DNA from: Bacteroidia bacterium
GTDB lineage: Bacteria; Bacteroidota; Bacteroidia; Chitinophagales; BACL12
Direction of reading: 5' to 3'
Assembly (NCBI GenBank): GCA_030432405.1
Contig: JAUIHG010000013.1
Location: 1-33,555, forward strand
DNA length: 33,555 bases
Below are positions 31,569 to 33,555 of the stretch, piece by piece; the first letter of the stretch is position 1, and every line of letters starts with the position of its first letter. Both the position numbers and the translations under genes were made by a program. A model generated the notes under the pieces. It saw only the letters and a list, made by a program, of their open reading frames with translations, was not told the origin of the DNA and searched no databases.

Positions 31569-32201
31569 ATGGAGAAAATCAAACTGGAGATCATTGCCTT
31601 GCAAAGCAGCCGGTCCCAGTCCACGTCGTATGCAGTGGTCCTGGGCGAGATGACGGGACGGCCCAAACGCCGCCTGCCCATCGTCATCGGGGCCTTTGAA
31701 GCCCAGGCCATCGCGGTAGCGATTGAAAAAATCACCCCCACCAGGCCCCTGACCCACGACCTGATCAAGAACATCTTCGGGATGATGGATGTGGAACTGC
31801 AGGAGATCGTCATTGACAACTTGCAGGAGGGCATCTTTTACTCCAAGTTGGTCTGCCTCAAAGAAGGCCGTGAAATCGAAATCGATTCCCGCACCAGCGA
31901 CGCCCTGGCCCTGGCCGTGCGTTTCAAGTGCCCGATCTATACCTACGGATTCATCCTCGAAGCGGCCGGCATCATCCTGGAAGAAGACGATCCACTGACC
32001 GAAGGAAAAAGCCCGGAGAAAAAGGAGGAACCGGAGGGGGCCAAGGTGGAAGCCAGCGGCAGCAACCCCAACGCACCGCTGGACCAGTGGAGCACCGAAG
32101 ACCTCAACGAGAAGCTCAAGGTGGTGCTGGACAGCGAAGACTACGAAAAGGCCATCCGGATCCGGGATGAACTGGAACGCCGCAAGCGGGACAACAGCTA
32201 G
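31569..32201 (+). CDS. Bifunctional nuclease (BFN/DUF151) family protein with C-terminal UVR motif
   Basis: The 210-residue product has a BFN/DUF151 domain (about 5-140; MEKIKLEIIALQSSRSQSTS, LPIVIGAFEAQAIAVAIE, RPLTHDLIKNIFGMMDVELQ, DALALAVRFKCPIYTYGFIL). BFN proteins were named for RNase and DNase activity in plants; the bacterial role is not well established. A charged linker (about 141-172) joins it to a UvrB/UvrC-type motif (about 173-207, DLNEKLKVVLDSEDYEKAIR), a helical hairpin used for protein contacts, which hints at a nucleic-acid or repair role. The ATG at 31569 is chosen because the domain starts there and a -7 element lies just before; the frame is open to 31344 but that part overlaps etfA. 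The nucleoside transporter follows after 19 bases, so both are probably co-transcribed. Confidence 0.9.
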   Translation: MEKIKLEIIALQSSRSQSTSYAVVLGEMTGRPKRRLPIVIGAFEAQAIAVAIEKITPTRPLTHDLIKNIFGMMDVELQEIVIDNLQEGIFYSKLVCLKEGREIEIDSRTSDALALAVRFKCPIYTYGFILEAAGIILEEDDPLTEGKSPEKKEEPEGAKVEASGSNPNAPLDQWSTEDLNEKLKVVLDSEDYEKAIRIRDELERRKRDNS

Positions 32202-32220
32202 TGCAGACTAAGCGGCGTTC

Positions 32221-33543
32221 ATGGAAATTTTGCGTGCGGTACTGGGCTTGATCGTGTTTGTGGCGCTCGCCTGGGCCATGAGCCGCGAACGCCGTTCGGT
32301 CAATTGGCGCCTGGTCGGATCGGGCATTGTCTTGCAGTTTGGCATTGCACTGCTGGTGCTGAAAGTACCGGAAGTCAAAAACGGCTTTGATGCCGTGGCA
32401 GCGGCGTTTACCAACCTGCTCCAGTACTCGGAAAAAGGTGCGGATTTTGTTCTGGGCCCCTGGCCGGGAGATGTGCACGTTGGGGTGCCGGACGGCGAAG
32501 GCGGCATGACCTTCCAGCGGGTCGGGTTCATTTTTGCCTTCAAGGTCCTGCCCACCATCCTGTTTTTCTCGGCCTTTTCTGCCGCCCTCTATTACCTCGG
32601 TTTGTTGCAGTTGATTGTCCAGGCCTTTGCCTGGGTGATGAGCAAAACCATGCAATTGTCCGGTGCCGAAAGCCTGGCCGCAGCAGCCAACGTGTTCATC
32701 GGCCAGACCGAGGCCCCGCTCGTGGTCAAGCCCTACCTCGAGCGCATGACCCGCTCGGAGATCATGTGCCTGATGACCGGTGGCATGGCCACCATTGCAG
32801 GAGGCGTATTCGGAGCGTATGTGGCCATCCTGGGAGGGACCGATCTGGAGGAGCAACGGCGTTTTGCCGCCCACCTGCTTTCCGCCTCCATCATGTCGGC
32901 ACCCGCTGCGGTCGTGATGGCCAAAATCCTGGTTCCCGAACCCCGTGGGGCGGTGGTGGACCGGAGCCTGCGCATTCCGCGCGAAGACGTGGGATCCAAC
33001 ATCCTGGACGCCATCGCCAACGGCACGCGGGATGGGCTGCGCCTGGCCGTCAACGTGGGGGCCATGTTGCTGACTTTCACGGCCTTCATGTACCTGGTCA
33101 ATGGCATTTTGCTTTGGGTCGGCGGATGGTCCGGCCTCAATGCCGCCATCCAGGCTGCCGGGGTATACGACGGTTTGACCCTGCAATACCTCTTGGGCAA
33201 GCTCTTCTCGCCTTTTGCCTGGCTTTTGGGCGTTGACCTGGCGGACCTGACCCGGGTGGGGCAGGTGTTGGGGGAGAAGACCATCCTCAACGAATTTTTT
33301 GCCTATGCCACCCTGGGTGACCTCAAATTCAGCGGGGCGTTTGAATCCGACAAGTCGGTGGTGATCGCCACCTATGCCTTGTGCGGCTTTGCCAATTTTG
33401 CCTCCATCGGCATTCAGATCGGCGGTATTTCCGCCCTGGCACCCGGACAGCAGCGCACCCTGGCGCAATTGGGTTTCCATGCCCTGGTTGGCGGTACCCT
33501 GGCCTGTTTCATGACCGCTGCCATTGCGGGCATTTTGGTCTGA
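32221..33543 (+). CDS. Concentrative nucleoside transporter (CNT/NupC family)
   Basis: CNT carriers import nucleosides with Na+ or H+ across the inner membrane. The 440-residue product is complete in the window (stop at 33541-33543). It has about eight to ten helices and family motifs: NVFIGQTEAPLVVKPYL (157-173), MTGGMATIAGGVFGAYV (185-201), GEKTILNEFFAYATLG (about 356-371) and CGFANFASIGIQIGG (about 395-409), which hold the sodium- and nucleoside-binding residues in relatives. A hydrophilic insertion at about 68-98 follows the second helix. It starts 19 bases after the BFN gene, so co-transcription is likely. I recall etfB-etfA-BFN-transporter as a recurring order in Bacteroidota, often followed by thymidylate synthase, but the window ends here. 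Nucleoside preference cannot be told. Confidence 0.93.
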   Translation: MEILRAVLGLIVFVALAWAMSRERRSVNWRLVGSGIVLQFGIALLVLKVPEVKNGFDAVAAAFTNLLQYSEKGADFVLGPWPGDVHVGVPDGEGGMTFQRVGFIFAFKVLPTILFFSAFSAALYYLGLLQLIVQAFAWVMSKTMQLSGAESLAAAANVFIGQTEAPLVVKPYLERMTRSEIMCLMTGGMATIAGGVFGAYVAILGGTDLEEQRRFAAHLLSASIMSAPAAVVMAKILVPEPRGAVVDRSLRIPREDVGSNILDAIANGTRDGLRLAVNVGAMLLTFTAFMYLVNGILLWVGGWSGLNAAIQAAGVYDGLTLQYLLGKLFSPFAWLLGVDLADLTRVGQVLGEKTILNEFFAYATLGDLKFSGAFESDKSVVIATYALCGFANFASIGIQIGGISALAPGQQRTLAQLGFHALVGGTLACFMTAAIAGILV

Positions 33544-33555
33544 ATACGGCCATAC

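Noticed and set aside
1..33555. CRISPR array, defence island, prophage or insertion sequence
   Set aside because: No evenly spaced direct repeats, transposase, integrase, restriction or phage genes were seen. The gene content is housekeeping plus surface proteins.

Overview
The window looks like chromosomal DNA of a high-G+C member of the Bacteroidota (order not determinable here). The evidence: five secreted proteins end in type IX secretion (T9SS) sorting domains; there are a DUF4476 protein, a TamA-type outer-membrane protein with a lipoprotein signal (TamL) and an NhaC-type antiporter of the long form; several starts are preceded by Bacteroidota-type -7 elements (TAnnTTTG) rather than by clear Shine-Dalgarno sequences. 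I found 24 protein genes and no rRNA, tRNA, CRISPR array, transposase, integrase or phage gene.

Layout. (1) 173-2540: a WD40 protein and a small two-helix membrane protein on the minus strand, divergent from a 4'-phosphopantetheinyl transferase. (2) 2586-5131: an unrecognised, visibly AT-richer small gene and DNA primase dnaG, both minus. (3) 5448-7296: two secreted proteins, one DUF4476 and one cupredoxin with a T9SS tail, separated by a strong terminator. (4) 7452-12311: a PgpH-type 7TM-HD phosphodiesterase, divergent from an acetyl-CoA acetyltransferase that is followed by an unrecognised secreted protein. (5) 12338-16340: trmH-like rRNA/tRNA 2'-O-methyltransferase divergent from tamL, then a GNAT acetyltransferase. 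(6) 16371-23274: an NhaC antiporter with an extra N-terminal extracytoplasmic domain, divergent from two tandem FG-GAP/VCBS surface proteins. (7) 23362-27765: malate dehydrogenase divergent from two tandem M43 (pappalysin-like) secreted metalloproteases. (8) 27802-33543: tilS divergent from a cluster etfB-etfA-bifunctional nuclease-CNT nucleoside transporter.

How the genes fit together. Housekeeping functions (primase, tilS, mdh, etfBA, thiolase, tamL) alternate with cell-surface cargo. The FG-GAP pair, the M43 pair and the cupredoxin would be exported by SecYEG and then T9SS, whose machinery is not in this window. TamL would act in outer-membrane biogenesis with a TamB partner encoded elsewhere. 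EtfBA and the thiolase belong to acyl-CoA and electron-transfer metabolism, the malate dehydrogenase to the TCA cycle.

The most unusual signal is not a gene. A short palindrome, TTCGCC-N3 to N6-GGCGAA, occurs exactly ten times, with at least six further copies one base away, scattered on no fixed strand through unrelated genes and one 5' leader. A hand estimate for random sequence of this composition is well below one copy. Inside genes it usually sits in variable loops, just after signal peptides or beside T9SS tails, and is usually read so that GGC GAA is in frame (S-P-x-G-E or F-A-x-G-E). It behaves like a genome-wide repeated word (uptake-sequence-like, HIP-like or a protein-binding site), not like a mobile gene.

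Start codons are uncertain for several genes because GTG and TTG starts appear to be used; choices are explained per gene. Most long antisense reading frames in this G+C-rich DNA are shadows and are left out.
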